From NCBI GenBank assembly GCA_016699575.1, contig CP064979.1, forward strand, positions 1,240,001 to 1,304,000: 64,000 nucleotides of DNA, read 5' to 3'. Shown here one piece after another: positions 48,546 to 57,299 of this stretch (within the stretch, counting starts at the first letter, position 1; every line of letters starts with the position of its first letter). The notes under the pieces were generated by a model that did not search any database, was not told the DNA's origin, and was given only the letters and a program-made list of their open reading frames with translations. The position numbers and the translations under genes are program-made. This DNA is from Flavobacteriales bacterium (lineage in GTDB: Bacteria > Bacteroidota > Bacteroidia > Flavobacteriales_F > PHOS-HE28).

Positions 48546-50392
48546 CGGCGGCGGCGCGCGGGTTTTTTCTTCTTCACGAAGAACTTCTCCTTGCTGATGA
48601 GGTCGGCCTCCTCCATCTTCTTCACCACCTCGGGGCGCTTCACTTCGCCGGTGAGGTACTGCTCCATGAGCAGGCTTGCGATGGGCGCGGCCCACGTACC
48701 GCCGAAGCCGCTGTTCTCCACGTAAACGGCGATGGCGATCTTGGGATCTTCCATCGGCGCGTAGGCGATGAACACGGCGTGGTCCTGTCCGTGCGGGTTC
48801 TCGGCGGTGCCGGTCTTGCCGCACACGGTGATGCTATCGATGCGGGCGCTGCGGGCCGTGCCGCCGGGCTCGTTCACCACGCGGCGCATGCCCTCGTCCA
48901 CCAGGTCGAACCACTTGGCATCGATGCCGGTCTCATGGCGCTGCCACGTGGTGAGCGTGCTGTCCTGGTGCCCCACGGCGCGCACCACGTGCGGGTCGAT
49001 ATAGTAGCCGTGGTTGGCGAAGATGGCCGCGAGGTTGGCCATCTGCGCGGGCACCACCAGCACTTCGCCCTGGCCGATGCTCAGCGAGTAGATGGTGCTG
49101 AAGGCCCAGCGCTCCTTGCCATGCACACGGTCGTACAGGTCAACACCAGGGATGCTTCCGCCCTTGAGCGCGGGCAGGTCGAGCGCGGGCTTGGCACCAA
49201 GACCGAAGCGCTGCATGTGCTCCTTCCATTCCTTCAATCCGATGGCGGCGTCCTTGAAGCGGTTCGGGTCTTTATCCTGCTCCAACAGGCGCTTGAACAC
49301 TTGGTAGAAGTAGGGATTGCACGAGTATTGGATGGCCTCTTCAACACTGCCCGCCGTGGGGTGGTTGTGACAGCCCACCAATGCCTTGTTGCACGCGAAA
49401 CTGGTGTTGGGCTGAATGACGCCTTCCTGCAAGGCCGTGAGCGATTGCACGATCTTGAAAATGGAGCCCGGCGGGTACTGCGCTTGCAACGCGCGATCGA
49501 ACAGCGGGTTGAGCGAGTCCTTCTGAAGGATGCGGTAGTTGGTGTTGCGCACGCGGCCCACGAGCAGCTCGGGGTCGTACGTGGGCGAGGTCACCATGGC
49601 GATCACTTCGCCGGTCTTTGGTTCCAGGGCCACGATGCTGCCCTTCTTGCCCTTCATCAGCCGCTCCCCCAGCGCCTGCACGTCGAGGTCGATGCTCGTA
49701 AAGAGGTGCTTGCCGTCCACGCTCAACGTATCGTAGGCACCGCCTTTGTAGCGGCCCTTCATGTTGTTGTGCACGTCCACTAGCATGAAGCGCACGCCGC
49801 GTTGCCCCCGGAGCTCCTTCTCGTAATAGCTCTCCAACCCGCCCACGCCGATCACGTCGCCCGGCTTATAGTACGGGTCCTGCTCGACTTTCCGCGCGTC
49901 CACTTCGCTGAGATAGCCGAGCAGGTGCGCCGCCACTCGCGCGGGGTAGGTGCGCAGGGTGCGGCTTTGCCCATAGAATCCCTTGTGGTTGTGAAGGTGC
50001 ACGGCAATGGCCGCGTACTGGTCCGCAGTGATCTGTTTCTCGAAGATGCTGGGCTTGTAGGCGCTGTAAGCCCTGGCATCCTTCAGACGTTTGCGGGCCT
50101 CTTCCAACGGTACGCCCACCAATTGCGCCAATGCCGCCGTATCAAGGCCTTTCACCTCACGTGGCACCACCATGATGTCGTACACCGGGGTGTTGGCCGT
50201 GAGCAGTCGTCCCTTGCGGTCGTACACGAGGCCCCTGCTGGGGAATTCCGTGATGGTGCGCTGGCTGATGTTGGCCGCCTTTTTAGTCCATTGGTCGTCG
50301 ATGACCTGCACGTAGAACAAACGCAGCACGAACACCGCGCACACGAAGAGCACGGTGGCGACCAGCACGTATTTGCGGTCCTCGAAGTTCAT
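48542..50392 (-). CDS. mrdA: Penicillin-binding protein 2
   Basis: PBP2 is the elongasome transpeptidase. The 616-residue protein has one N-terminal helix (YVLVATVLFVCAVFVLRLFYV), a dimerisation domain (TEFPSRGLVYDRKGRLLTAN) and the transpeptidase domain with SxxK as PPGSIFKI (Ser310-Lys313), the SxN-type YSCNPYFYQV, and KTG in CGKTGTAENPHGQDH. A basic tail (VKKKKPARRRR) ends it. The ATG at 50392 overlaps the mreD stop. The longer upstream frame is not conserved. Confidence 0.95.
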   Translation of the reverse strand: MNFEDRKYVLVATVLFVCAVFVLRLFYVQVIDDQWTKKAANISQRTITEFPSRGLVYDRKGRLLTANTPVYDIMVVPREVKGLDTAALAQLVGVPLEEARKRLKDARAYSAYKPSIFEKQITADQYAAIAVHLHNHKGFYGQSRTLRTYPARVAAHLLGYLSEVDARKVEQDPYYKPGDVIGVGGLESYYEKELRGQRGVRFMLVDVHNNMKGRYKGGAYDTLSVDGKHLFTSIDLDVQALGERLMKGKKGSIVALEPKTGEVIAMVTSPTYDPELLVGRVRNTNYRILQKDSLNPLFDRALQAQYPPGSIFKIVQSLTALQEGVIQPNTSFACNKALVGCHNHPTAGSVEEAIQYSCNPYFYQVFKRLLEQDKDPNRFKDAAIGLKEWKEHMQRFGLGAKPALDLPALKGGSIPGVDLYDRVHGKERWAFSTIYSLSIGQGEVLVVPAQMANLAAIFANHGYYIDPHVVRAVGHQDSTLTTWQRHETGIDAKWFDLVDEGMRRVVNEPGGTARSARIDSITVCGKTGTAENPHGQDHAVFIAYAPMEDPKIAIAVYVENSGFGGTWAAPIASLLMEQYLTGEVKRPEVVKKMEEADLISKEKFFVKKKKPARRRR

Positions 50393-50907
50393 GAGCGCTG
50401 CCGATCGGAGCGGAAGAAGAGGAGCTGCACCAGCAGGATGAGCACGAGGGTGAGCGCGGCGCTGGCCAGGCTGCGGCCCAGTGTTCCGAAGAACCGGTCG
50501 AAGCGGAGCACTTCGGTGAAAAAGAGCCAGATGTGGTGCACGGGCACCAGGAGAGCCGAGCATGTGATGAACCAAACGGCCCCCATGGTCCGCAGGCTCG
50601 GCGTTACGCCGGGCTCATAACCATCGCGCGGGCGCAGCAGCCGCAGCACGCCCGTGCGCGCGAAGGCCATCACGGTGCAGGCCCCGGCATGCATGCCCGG
50701 GGTGCTGCTGAACAGGTCCACGGTGGCCCCGGTCGCGAACCCGATGAGCAGTACCGCCCATGTAGGCAGTTCCAACGGAAGCATGATCAGGAAAAGGACA
50801 TACAGGTAGGGCACCAGCCAGCCGTTGGCCACATCGAGCTGATCGAGCAGCAGCACCTGTGCGGCGATGAGCACCACGAACCGGAACAGGTTGCCGACGA
50901 TGATCAT
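50389..50907 (-). CDS. mreD: Rod-shape-determining protein MreD
   Basis: MreD is an integral membrane part of the elongasome. The 172-residue protein has about five helices (LFRFVVLIAAQVLLLDQL, YLYVLFLIMLPLELPTWAVLLIGF, ALTLVLILLVQLLFF) with the ATGATVDLFSSTPGMHAGA loop typical of Bacteroidota MreD. The ATG at 50907 overlaps the mreC stop by four bases, and the stop overlaps the mrdA start. Confidence 0.88.
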   Translation of the reverse strand: MIIVGNLFRFVVLIAAQVLLLDQLDVANGWLVPYLYVLFLIMLPLELPTWAVLLIGFATGATVDLFSSTPGMHAGACTVMAFARTGVLRLLRPRDGYEPGVTPSLRTMGAVWFITCSALLVPVHHIWLFFTEVLRFDRFFGTLGRSLASAALTLVLILLVQLLFFRSDRQRS

Positions 50908-51734
50908 TCGGCGGGGAGCTTGGCTTCCAACGTGTCGCGTTCCAAGGTCAGCAGGTCGTTCACCACCCATACGTGGTTGCACCGCGACAGGTCCTCGCTC
51001 AGGGCGATGACGATGTCCAGCGCCACCGCGCCCGGCGTGTTCTCCACGCTTTGCACCACGCCCACCGGCACGCCCATGGGGAACACCTGGTCGTTGCCGC
51101 CCGTCACCACGGTGTCGCCCACTTCGATGAGCGCATGCTTGGGCACGTCGCTAACGCGGGCCGTCAGCGGGTCGCCGGTATCCCAAGTGTAAATGCCGGA
51201 ATGCCCGGTCTTCGGGAAGATGGTGCTGAAGTGCAGGTCCGCGTTCAACAAGCTCATGGCCGTACTGAACCGCGGGCTGCATTCGTACACCTTGCCCGCC
51301 ACGCCTTTCGCCCCGATGACGCCCATGCCTTTGCCCAACCCGGCCTTGGTGCCTTTGTCCAAGGTGAGGTAGTTGCGCTGCTTGCCGATGGTGTTGTTGA
51401 TCACGCCCGCGTCGAAGTAGCGGTAGCGCTGCAACAGCACCGTGTCGTTCACGATGTGCACCGGGGCCGTGGTGGCCAGGAAACTGCCGCGTGAGCGTTC
51501 CATCAGATGGGCCAAGGCACCGTTCAAACGCTGGTTGTCTTCCACAAGGTTGGTGTACTGCACCACTTCATCGCGCCAGCCGTACACCGTGCCCACAGCT
51601 GCCTGGCTACTGGTGAAGGCCTGCGCCCGATGATGGTCGTTTCCGCGCGCCAGCCACACGAACGAGAGCGTCATCAGCGCGATGAACAGCAAGGTGCTCC
51701 GCGACCGCCAGAGGAATCTGAAGAGGTCTCTCAT
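50904..51734 (-). CDS. mreC: Rod-shape-determining protein MreC
   Basis: MreC links MreB filaments to PBP2 in the periplasm. The 276-residue protein has a cytoplasmic start (MRDLFRFLWRSRST), one helix (LLFIALMTLSFVWLA), a short coiled-coil region (YTNLVEDNQRLNGALAHLM) and two beta-barrel domains (GVIGAKGVAGKVYECSPRFS, GDTVVTGGNDQVFPMGVPVG). Between it and mreB lies a 21-base perfect palindrome, although both are expected in one transcript. Confidence 0.93.
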   Translation of the reverse strand: MRDLFRFLWRSRSTLLFIALMTLSFVWLARGNDHHRAQAFTSSQAAVGTVYGWRDEVVQYTNLVEDNQRLNGALAHLMERSRGSFLATTAPVHIVNDTVLLQRYRYFDAGVINNTIGKQRNYLTLDKGTKAGLGKGMGVIGAKGVAGKVYECSPRFSTAMSLLNADLHFSTIFPKTGHSGIYTWDTGDPLTARVSDVPKHALIEVGDTVVTGGNDQVFPMGVPVGVVQSVENTPGAVALDIVIALSEDLSRCNHVWVVNDLLTLERDTLEAKLPAE

Positions 51735-51749
51735 CGAGTAGCGAGCGGT

Positions 51750-51799
51750 GAGTAGTGAGTAGTGAGTGGTAACGACTCACCACTCACTACTCACTACTC
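51750..51799. repeat. Perfect 21-bp palindrome between mreB and mreC
   Basis: GAGTAGTGAGTAGTGAGTGG (51750 onward, 21 bases in all) pairs without mismatch to 51779-51799 around an eight-base loop. The arms are built from GAGTAGT units. It begins one base after the mreB stop and would form a strong hairpin in the intercistronic mRNA. Confidence 0.93.
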
Positions 51800-51800
51800 T

Positions 51801-52826
51801 TCAATCCCTCATCAGGAATTGGAAACGATCAATGTTCTTGAGCGCGATGCCGGTGCCGCGAGCCACTGCGCGCAGGGGATCCTCGGCCACGTGCACGGGC
51901 AGCTTCGTCTTGATGCTGATGCGTTTATCGAGGCCGCGCAGCAGGGCGCCACCGCCGGCCAGGTAGATACCGGTGCGGTAGATGTCGGCGCTCAGCTCGG
52001 GCGGCGTGGCTTCCAAGGCGCTCAGGATGGCCTCTTCGATCTTACTGATCGACTTGTCCAGGGCCTGTGCGATCTCCGCGTACGTCACCGTGATCTCCTT
52101 GGGGATGCCCGTCATGAGGTCGCGGCCCCGCACAGCATAATCGGGCGGTGGGTTCTCCAGTTCGGTCATTGCGGCGCCGACCTCGATCTTGATCTGCTCG
52201 GCCGTGCGCTCGCCCACAAGGATGTTGTGCTGGCGGCGCATGTACTCCTCGATGTCCTGTGTCAGTTCATCACCAGCCACGCGGATGTTCTTGTCGCACA
52301 CGATGCCACCCAGGGCGATCACCGCGATCTCGCTTGTGCCGCCGCCGATGTCGATGATCATATTGCCCATCGGCTCCTCCACGTCGATACCGATACCGAT
52401 GGCAGCGGCCATGGGCTCGTGGATCAGGTACACCTCCTTGGCGTTGGCATGCTCGGCGCTGTCGCGCACGGCGCGCTTCTCCACTTCGGTGATGCCACTG
52501 GGGATGCAGATCACCATACGCATCTGCGAGGCGAAGAGCTGGCGACCCGGGTTGATCATCTTGATCATGCCCTTGATCATCTCTTCCGCTGCCCGGAAGT
52601 CCGCTATCACGCCGTCCCGCAGCGGACGCACGGTCTTGATGTTCTCGTGCGTCTTGCCGTGCATCTGCTGCGCAGCACGTCCTATGGCGATCACCTTGCC
52701 ACTGGTGCGGTCCATGGCCACGATGCTCGGCTCATCCACCACCACCTTGTCGTTGTGGATGATGAGCGTGTTGGCCGTGCCGAGGTCGATGGCGATCTCT
52801 TGGGTGAAGAAGTTGAGGAGGCCCAT
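51801..52826 (-). CDS. mreB: Rod-shape-determining actin homologue MreB
   Basis: MreB forms membrane-bound filaments that direct the elongasome. The 341-residue protein has the actin-type phosphate 1 motif (IAIDLGTANTLI), phosphate 2 (NMIIDIGGGTSEIAVIALGG), adenosine motif (GIYLAGGGALLRGL), and a start MGLLNFFTQEIAIDLGTA. The ATG at 52826 is fixed by homology. It is 14 bases downstream of the purH stop, so purH and the mre genes share a transcript. Confidence 0.96.
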   Translation of the reverse strand: MGLLNFFTQEIAIDLGTANTLIIHNDKVVVDEPSIVAMDRTSGKVIAIGRAAQQMHGKTHENIKTVRPLRDGVIADFRAAEEMIKGMIKMINPGRQLFASQMRMVICIPSGITEVEKRAVRDSAEHANAKEVYLIHEPMAAAIGIGIDVEEPMGNMIIDIGGGTSEIAVIALGGIVCDKNIRVAGDELTQDIEEYMRRQHNILVGERTAEQIKIEVGAAMTELENPPPDYAVRGRDLMTGIPKEITVTYAEIAQALDKSISKIEEAILSALEATPPELSADIYRTGIYLAGGGALLRGLDKRISIKTKLPVHVAEDPLRAVARGTGIALKNIDRFQFLMRD

Positions 52827-52840
52827 GTGATGGGGTAGGT

Positions 52841-54340
52841 TCAGTGTTTGAAGTGGCGGTTGCCGGTGATGACCATGGCTTGTCCCTGCGCATCGCAGGC
52901 GGCGATGCTCTCGTTGTCCTTGATGCTGCCACCCGGCTGCACGATGGCGGTGATGCCGGCTGCGTGAGCGATGGTGACACAATCGGGGAACGGGAAGAAG
53001 GCGTCGCTGGCCATCACGGCGCCCTTGAGGTCGAAGTTGAATTTGCCCGCCTTGGCGATGGCCTGCTCCAGTGCATCCACGCGACTGGTCTGTCCGGTGC
53101 CGCTGGCGAGCAGCTGCCTGTTCTTCGCAAGCACGATGGCGTTGCTCTTGGTGTGCTTCACCAGAATGTTCGCGAAGACCAGGTCGTCCATTTCCACTGC
53201 GGTCGGTGCCTTCTTGGTGGCCACGGACATGTTGGCTGGTCCATCAACGGCCGCGTCAGGCGCTTGCTCCAACACGCCGTTGAGCGCGGTACGCAGTTTC
53301 CGGGCTGGTTTGGTGGAAGGCTTACGCACGAGGATGATGCGGTTCTTCTTCTTCCGAAGCACCTCCAATGCATCGGTGTTATAGCCCGGTGCGCAGATGA
53401 TCTCGAAGAAGATGGTATCGATGGCCTCGGCCGTGATCTTGTCGATAACGGCGGTGGTGATGAGCACGCCGCCGAACGCGCTCACCGGGTCGCCAGCAAG
53501 CGCATCGTCCCAAGCAGCTTTCACTGTCGGCCGCAGCGCGGCACCGCAGGCATTGTTGTGCTTCAGGATCGCGAAAGGCACGCCAGGCAGCGTAGCGAGG
53601 TCGTCAACAAGTTCCACCGCACTGTCCAGGTCCAGCAAGTTGTTGTAGCTGAGGTCCTTGCCGTTCAGCTGCTCGAACATGCCGCGCAGGTCACCGTGGA
53701 AGGCCGCCGGTTGGTGGGGGTTCTCGCCATAGCGCAACACGTGCGTCCCACCCGTGAACCAGCGCTGGATGGCACCGTCGTAGCTGGAGCTAACGGCGAA
53801 GGCAGCGGCGGCAAGCTGCTTACGCTCAGCCAACGTGCTGGTCCCCTTTCCCTCGTCAAGCATCCTCTGCAACGCCGGGTACTGGCCCATGCTCGGCACG
53901 ATGACCACATCGTTGTGGTTCTTGGCCGCTGCGCGGATCAAACTGATGCCACCGATGTCGATCTTCTCGATGATCGCTTCCTCCGTTCCACCCGCCGCTA
54001 CCGTCGCCTCGAACGGGTACAGATCAACCACCACAAGGTCGATCGGCGGGATGGAATACTCCTCCAACTGGGCCACGTCGCTCTCAAGGCCGCGCCTGCC
54101 GAGAATGCCGCCGAACACCTTCGGATGCAATGTCTTCACGCGGCCCCCAAGGATGCTCGGATAGGTGGTGAGTTCTTCGACAGGCGTAACGGGAATGCCC
54201 AGCCGCTCGATGAACTCCTGCGTTCCTCCCGTGGAATAGAGATGCACCCCCAGGCGGTGGAGGCTCCGGACGATGGGTTCAAGACCGTCTTTTTGGTAAA
54301 CAGAAAGGAGCGCGCTGGTGATGCGCTTGGTGCCGTCCAA
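52841..54340 (-). CDS. purH: Bifunctional AICAR formyltransferase / IMP cyclohydrolase
   Basis: PurH performs the last two steps of IMP synthesis. The 499-residue protein has the N-terminal cyclohydrolase domain (RITSALLSVYQKDGLEPIV, STGGTQEFIERLG, GGRVKTLHPKVFGGIL) and the C-terminal transformylase with LKHNNACGAAL and VMASDAFFPFPDCV. No ATG fits the conserved N-terminus, and a TTG at 54340 is the likely start. A TAAACTTG box on the minus strand at 54375-54382 may be its -7 element. It is the first gene of the purH-mreB-mreC-mreD-mrdA-rodA block. Confidence 0.95.
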   Translation of the reverse strand: MDGTKRITSALLSVYQKDGLEPIVRSLHRLGVHLYSTGGTQEFIERLGIPVTPVEELTTYPSILGGRVKTLHPKVFGGILGRRGLESDVAQLEEYSIPPIDLVVVDLYPFEATVAAGGTEEAIIEKIDIGGISLIRAAAKNHNDVVIVPSMGQYPALQRMLDEGKGTSTLAERKQLAAAAFAVSSSYDGAIQRWFTGGTHVLRYGENPHQPAAFHGDLRGMFEQLNGKDLSYNNLLDLDSAVELVDDLATLPGVPFAILKHNNACGAALRPTVKAAWDDALAGDPVSAFGGVLITTAVIDKITAEAIDTIFFEIICAPGYNTDALEVLRKKKNRIILVRKPSTKPARKLRTALNGVLEQAPDAAVDGPANMSVATKKAPTAVEMDDLVFANILVKHTKSNAIVLAKNRQLLASGTGQTSRVDALEQAIAKAGKFNFDLKGAVMASDAFFPFPDCVTIAHAAGITAIVQPGGSIKDNESIAACDAQGQAMVITGNRHFKH

Positions 54341-54374
54341 TGGGGATGTGCGCGAAGGCCGCGATTTGGTTGCG

Positions 54375-54382
54375 CAAGTTTA
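54375..54382 (-). promoter_or_regulatory. Possible -7 box for purH-mre
   Basis: TAAACTTG on the minus strand matches TAnnTTTG with one difference and ends 34 bases before the TTG start at 54340. Confidence 0.35.
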
Positions 54383-54520
54383 CACTGCGGCAACACCGTG
54401 CGCGGAGCCTCACCGCCCTGAAAGGCAACGGATTACCAACAAGGTTCTGAACGACAGCCGAACGCCCCGGCACGGGAAGAGCGCCCCTTCCTGGTGGCCT
54501 TCCATGCCCCCCTCCGCCCC

Positions 54521-54528
54521 TACTTTCG
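54521..54528 (+). promoter_or_regulatory. -7 box (TACTTTCG) of mutL
   Basis: The box ends 42 bases before the ATG at 54571 and is identical to those at 16410 and 27119. The 230 bases between purH and mutL hold divergent promoters and no gene. Confidence 0.5.
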
Positions 54529-54570
54529 TCGACCTTCCATCCGCCTTCGCACGAGCTTCGGCGGGATACC

Positions 54571-56502
54571 ATGAGCGACATCATACGCCTGCTGCCCGAC
54601 CACGTGGCCAACCAGATCGCAGCGGGCGAAGTGGTGCAACGCCCGGCCAGCGTGGTGAAGGAGCTGTTGGAGAACAGCGTGGATGCCGTGGCAACCTCCG
54701 TCGCGCTGGTTGTGAAGGATGCCGGGCGAACGCTGATCCAGGTGAGCGACAACGGCATGGGCATGAGCCCCACCGACGCCCGGCTCAGCTTCGAGCGGCA
54801 CGCCACCAGCAAGATCAGCAAGGCCGACGACCTCTTTGCCCTGCGGACGAAAGGCTTCCGTGGCGAAGCGCTGGCCAGCATCGCGGCCGTGGCCCAAGTG
54901 GAACTCAAGACACGGCGGACCAACGATGAGCTCGGCACACGCATCGTCATCGAAGGGAGCCGCATCCGCAGCCAGGAACCGATCGCCGCACCAGTCGGCA
55001 CCTCGCTCAGTGTGCGCAGCCTCTTCTTCAACGTGCCCGCACGCCGGCAGTTCCTGAAGAGCGATGCGGTGGAGCTGAAGCACATCGTGGACGAGTTCCA
55101 GCGCGTGGCCCTGGCCCACCCCGACCTGGCCTTCACCTTGGTGCACAACGACCAGGAGATGTTCCACCTGCCCGCGCACGACCAGCCGGGCGTTTCGAGC
55201 GCTGGACTGCGCCTGCGCATCGCGCACCTCTTCGGCCGCAAGTACGACGAGCGCTTGGTGCCCGTGGAGGAGCACACCGACTTCGTGAGCGTGATGGGCT
55301 TCACCGGAAAGCCGGAGCACGCGAAACGCACGCGCGGCGAACAGTTCTTCTTCGTCAACCGCCGTTTCATCCGCAGCAACTACCTGGACCACGCCGTGCG
55401 CACCGCCTACGATGCACTGCTTCCCAAGGACCACTATCCGGGCTGCTGGGTCTTTTTGGAGCTCGATCCGGCCCACATCGACATCAACATCCATCCCACC
55501 AAGACGGAGATCAAGTTCCGCGACGACCGCACCGTGTACGCGATCGTGAACGCGGCCGTGCGCCGCGGGCTGGGCAAGAACAACATGGGCCCCTCGCTCG
55601 ATTTCGACCACGAGCCCGCCATCGACATCATGGCGCAAACGAGCCAGCGCAGCGTTACGGTGCAGAGCGCGGCATGGCGCAGCACGGACCTCGGCCGCCA
55701 CACCCGCGTGGACGGCTGGCAGCAGCTGTTCGACTTGTCGGGGACGGAGGACGGAGTGGTGAGGAGGCCGGTTGATAACGGGCGGAATAAGGACCATGCA
55801 GAGCCGGGCATTGGGCGGGATCCCTCCTCGAAGACTCGTCGGGATGACGAGGGAACGGAAAGTGCCACGGAAGCGACGGAAGTCGGCCACGCGCCGATCA
55901 CATTGCCAAGCCGGGCGCTGGACGATGTGCCGAACAACGAGCGGCCCGTGACGCAGTTGCACGGCAAGTACATCCTCGCCCAAACTCGCAGTGGCTTCAT
56001 TGTAGTGGACCAGCAGCGCGCGCACGAGCGCATCCATTACGAACGTGCGTTGAAGTCGCTCACGGAAGGCGCAGGCATGAGCCAGCAACAGCTCTTCCCA
56101 GCCACCGTGGAACTGTCACCGGCGGACCATGTGCTGCTCAGCGATATCCTGCCCGACCTGCGCGCGCTCGGCTTCGACCTGGAGCCCATGAGCGGTAGCA
56201 CCGTAGCCGTGAACGGTATGCCCGCCGAAGCCGCCGACGAAGATCCCGCCGCGCTGCTCGGCTCACTGTTGGAGCAAGTGAAGCACGAACGCGGCACCCT
56301 GCGCAACGAGCGCCACCACGCACTGGCCCGTAGCATGGCCTTCGGTGTTGCGCAACGACAGGTGCGCACGCTCACCACCACGGAGATGCACGACCTCATC
56401 GATCGGCTCTTCGCCTGCGAGCAACCCTATCGCTCACCCGGTGGTAAGCCAGTGATCGTTCCTTTCAGCCTCGACGAACTCAACGAACGTTTCGAGCGAT
56501 GA
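54571..56502 (+). CDS. mutL: DNA mismatch repair protein MutL, with repeat-derived linker
   Basis: MutL couples mismatch recognition to strand removal. The 643-residue protein has the GHKL ATPase (VANQIAAGEVVQRPASVVKE, LLENSVDA with Glu34, DNGMGM, TSKISKADDL, GFRGEALASI) and a C-terminal dimerisation domain. The endonuclease-type motif reads DQQRAHERIHYE (from residue 480) rather than DQHAxxExxxxE. The C-terminal YRSPGGKPVIVPF replaces the usual CPxGRP. The linker at about residues 415-430 is coded by a repeat-like palindrome (55817-55853). It overlaps the rhomboid gene by four bases. Confidence 0.94.
   Translation: MSDIIRLLPDHVANQIAAGEVVQRPASVVKELLENSVDAVATSVALVVKDAGRTLIQVSDNGMGMSPTDARLSFERHATSKISKADDLFALRTKGFRGEALASIAAVAQVELKTRRTNDELGTRIVIEGSRIRSQEPIAAPVGTSLSVRSLFFNVPARRQFLKSDAVELKHIVDEFQRVALAHPDLAFTLVHNDQEMFHLPAHDQPGVSSAGLRLRIAHLFGRKYDERLVPVEEHTDFVSVMGFTGKPEHAKRTRGEQFFFVNRRFIRSNYLDHAVRTAYDALLPKDHYPGCWVFLELDPAHIDINIHPTKTEIKFRDDRTVYAIVNAAVRRGLGKNNMGPSLDFDHEPAIDIMAQTSQRSVTVQSAAWRSTDLGRHTRVDGWQQLFDLSGTEDGVVRRPVDNGRNKDHAEPGIGRDPSSKTRRDDEGTESATEATEVGHAPITLPSRALDDVPNNERPVTQLHGKYILAQTRSGFIVVDQQRAHERIHYERALKSLTEGAGMSQQQLFPATVELSPADHVLLSDILPDLRALGFDLEPMSGSTVAVNGMPAEAADEDPAALLGSLLEQVKHERGTLRNERHHALARSMAFGVAQRQVRTLTTTEMHDLIDRLFACEQPYRSPGGKPVIVPFSLDELNERFER
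55817..55853. repeat. Repeat-like palindrome inside the mutL linker
   Basis: GGGATCCCTCCTCGAAGACT is followed by TCGTC-GGGAT-GACGA and GAGGG, with CCCTC pairing to GAGGG around the smaller stem. The pattern resembles dispersed repeats of the type 'cctcgtcgggatgacgagg' known from many genomes. It is in frame in mutL. Confidence 0.5.
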
Positions 56503-57290
56503 TGCGCGCCTACGGATCCCCCTTCCAGCTCGGTGTGCCGCCGGTAGTGAAGAACCTGCTCATCATCAACGGGCTGTTCTTCCTGTTGCGGATGGTGTTG
56601 GGCACTGACGATCTGGGAACCCACAAGCTGGACCACCTGCTGGCCTTGCATTGGCCGGGAAGCCCGCATTTCCGGCCGTGGCAGATCATCACGCACATGT
56701 TCATGCACGGAAGCTGGGGCCATATCCTCAGCAACATGTTCGGCCTTTTCATGTTCGGCAGCTCTTTGGAATTCCTCTGGGGGGCCAAGCGCTTCATCTT
56801 CTACTACATGGTCTGCGGCTTGGGCGCCGCGGCCCTGCACCTAGCGGTGGGGTGGAGCGATGTGCGGGCCGCCGAGCAAAGCGCTGCCACCTACGGGGTC
56901 AGCATCGAGGATGTGGTGGACGCGAACCTGATCGCACACGAGGACATCGTAGCGGCGGAAGAGGAACTGGCCGAAGCCATGCGCGTAGAGGATTCACGCT
57001 CGGCTGCCGAGAACCTGTTCTGGACCTATGAAAGTGTCATGCTCGGTGCCAGCGGGGCCATCTTCGGAATCCTGCTCGCCTTCGGGATGATGTTCCCGAA
57101 CGAGATCATTTTTACGCCCGGCCTCTTCTTACCGCTGCCCGCAAAATTCGTGGTGCTGATCTATGGGGGCATGGAGTTCTTCCGAGGTTTCAGCGGGGCG
57201 AACGATGGTGTTGCGCACTTCGCGCACCTGGGCGGCATGCTCGTGGGCATCTTCCTCATCCTGCACTGGAAGAAGCGTGTGATCCTGTAG
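56499..57290 (+). CDS. Rhomboid-family intramembrane serine protease
   Basis: Rhomboids cleave membrane-protein helices. The 263-residue protein has six helices, with HMFMHGSWGHILSNMFGLFMFG (loop 1 and helix 2), the catalytic serine in LGASGAIFGIL and the catalytic histidine in VAHFAHLGGMLVG. An acidic, probably helical insertion of about 50 residues (SIEDVVDANLIAHEDIVAAE ... RVEDSRSAAENL) lies between helices 3 and 4. Its start overlaps the mutL stop, and a second ATG at 56502 is also possible. Confidence 0.9.
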   Translation: MMRAYGSPFQLGVPPVVKNLLIINGLFFLLRMVLGTDDLGTHKLDHLLALHWPGSPHFRPWQIITHMFMHGSWGHILSNMFGLFMFGSSLEFLWGAKRFIFYYMVCGLGAAALHLAVGWSDVRAAEQSAATYGVSIEDVVDANLIAHEDIVAAEEELAEAMRVEDSRSAAENLFWTYESVMLGASGAIFGILLAFGMMFPNEIIFTPGLFLPLPAKFVVLIYGGMEFFRGFSGANDGVAHFAHLGGMLVGIFLILHWKKRVIL

Positions 57291-57299
57291 CGGTGCGCC

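Noticed and set aside
51750..51799. GAGTAGT-type repeats as a CRISPR array
   Set aside because: There is one palindrome only, with no spacers and no cas genes.
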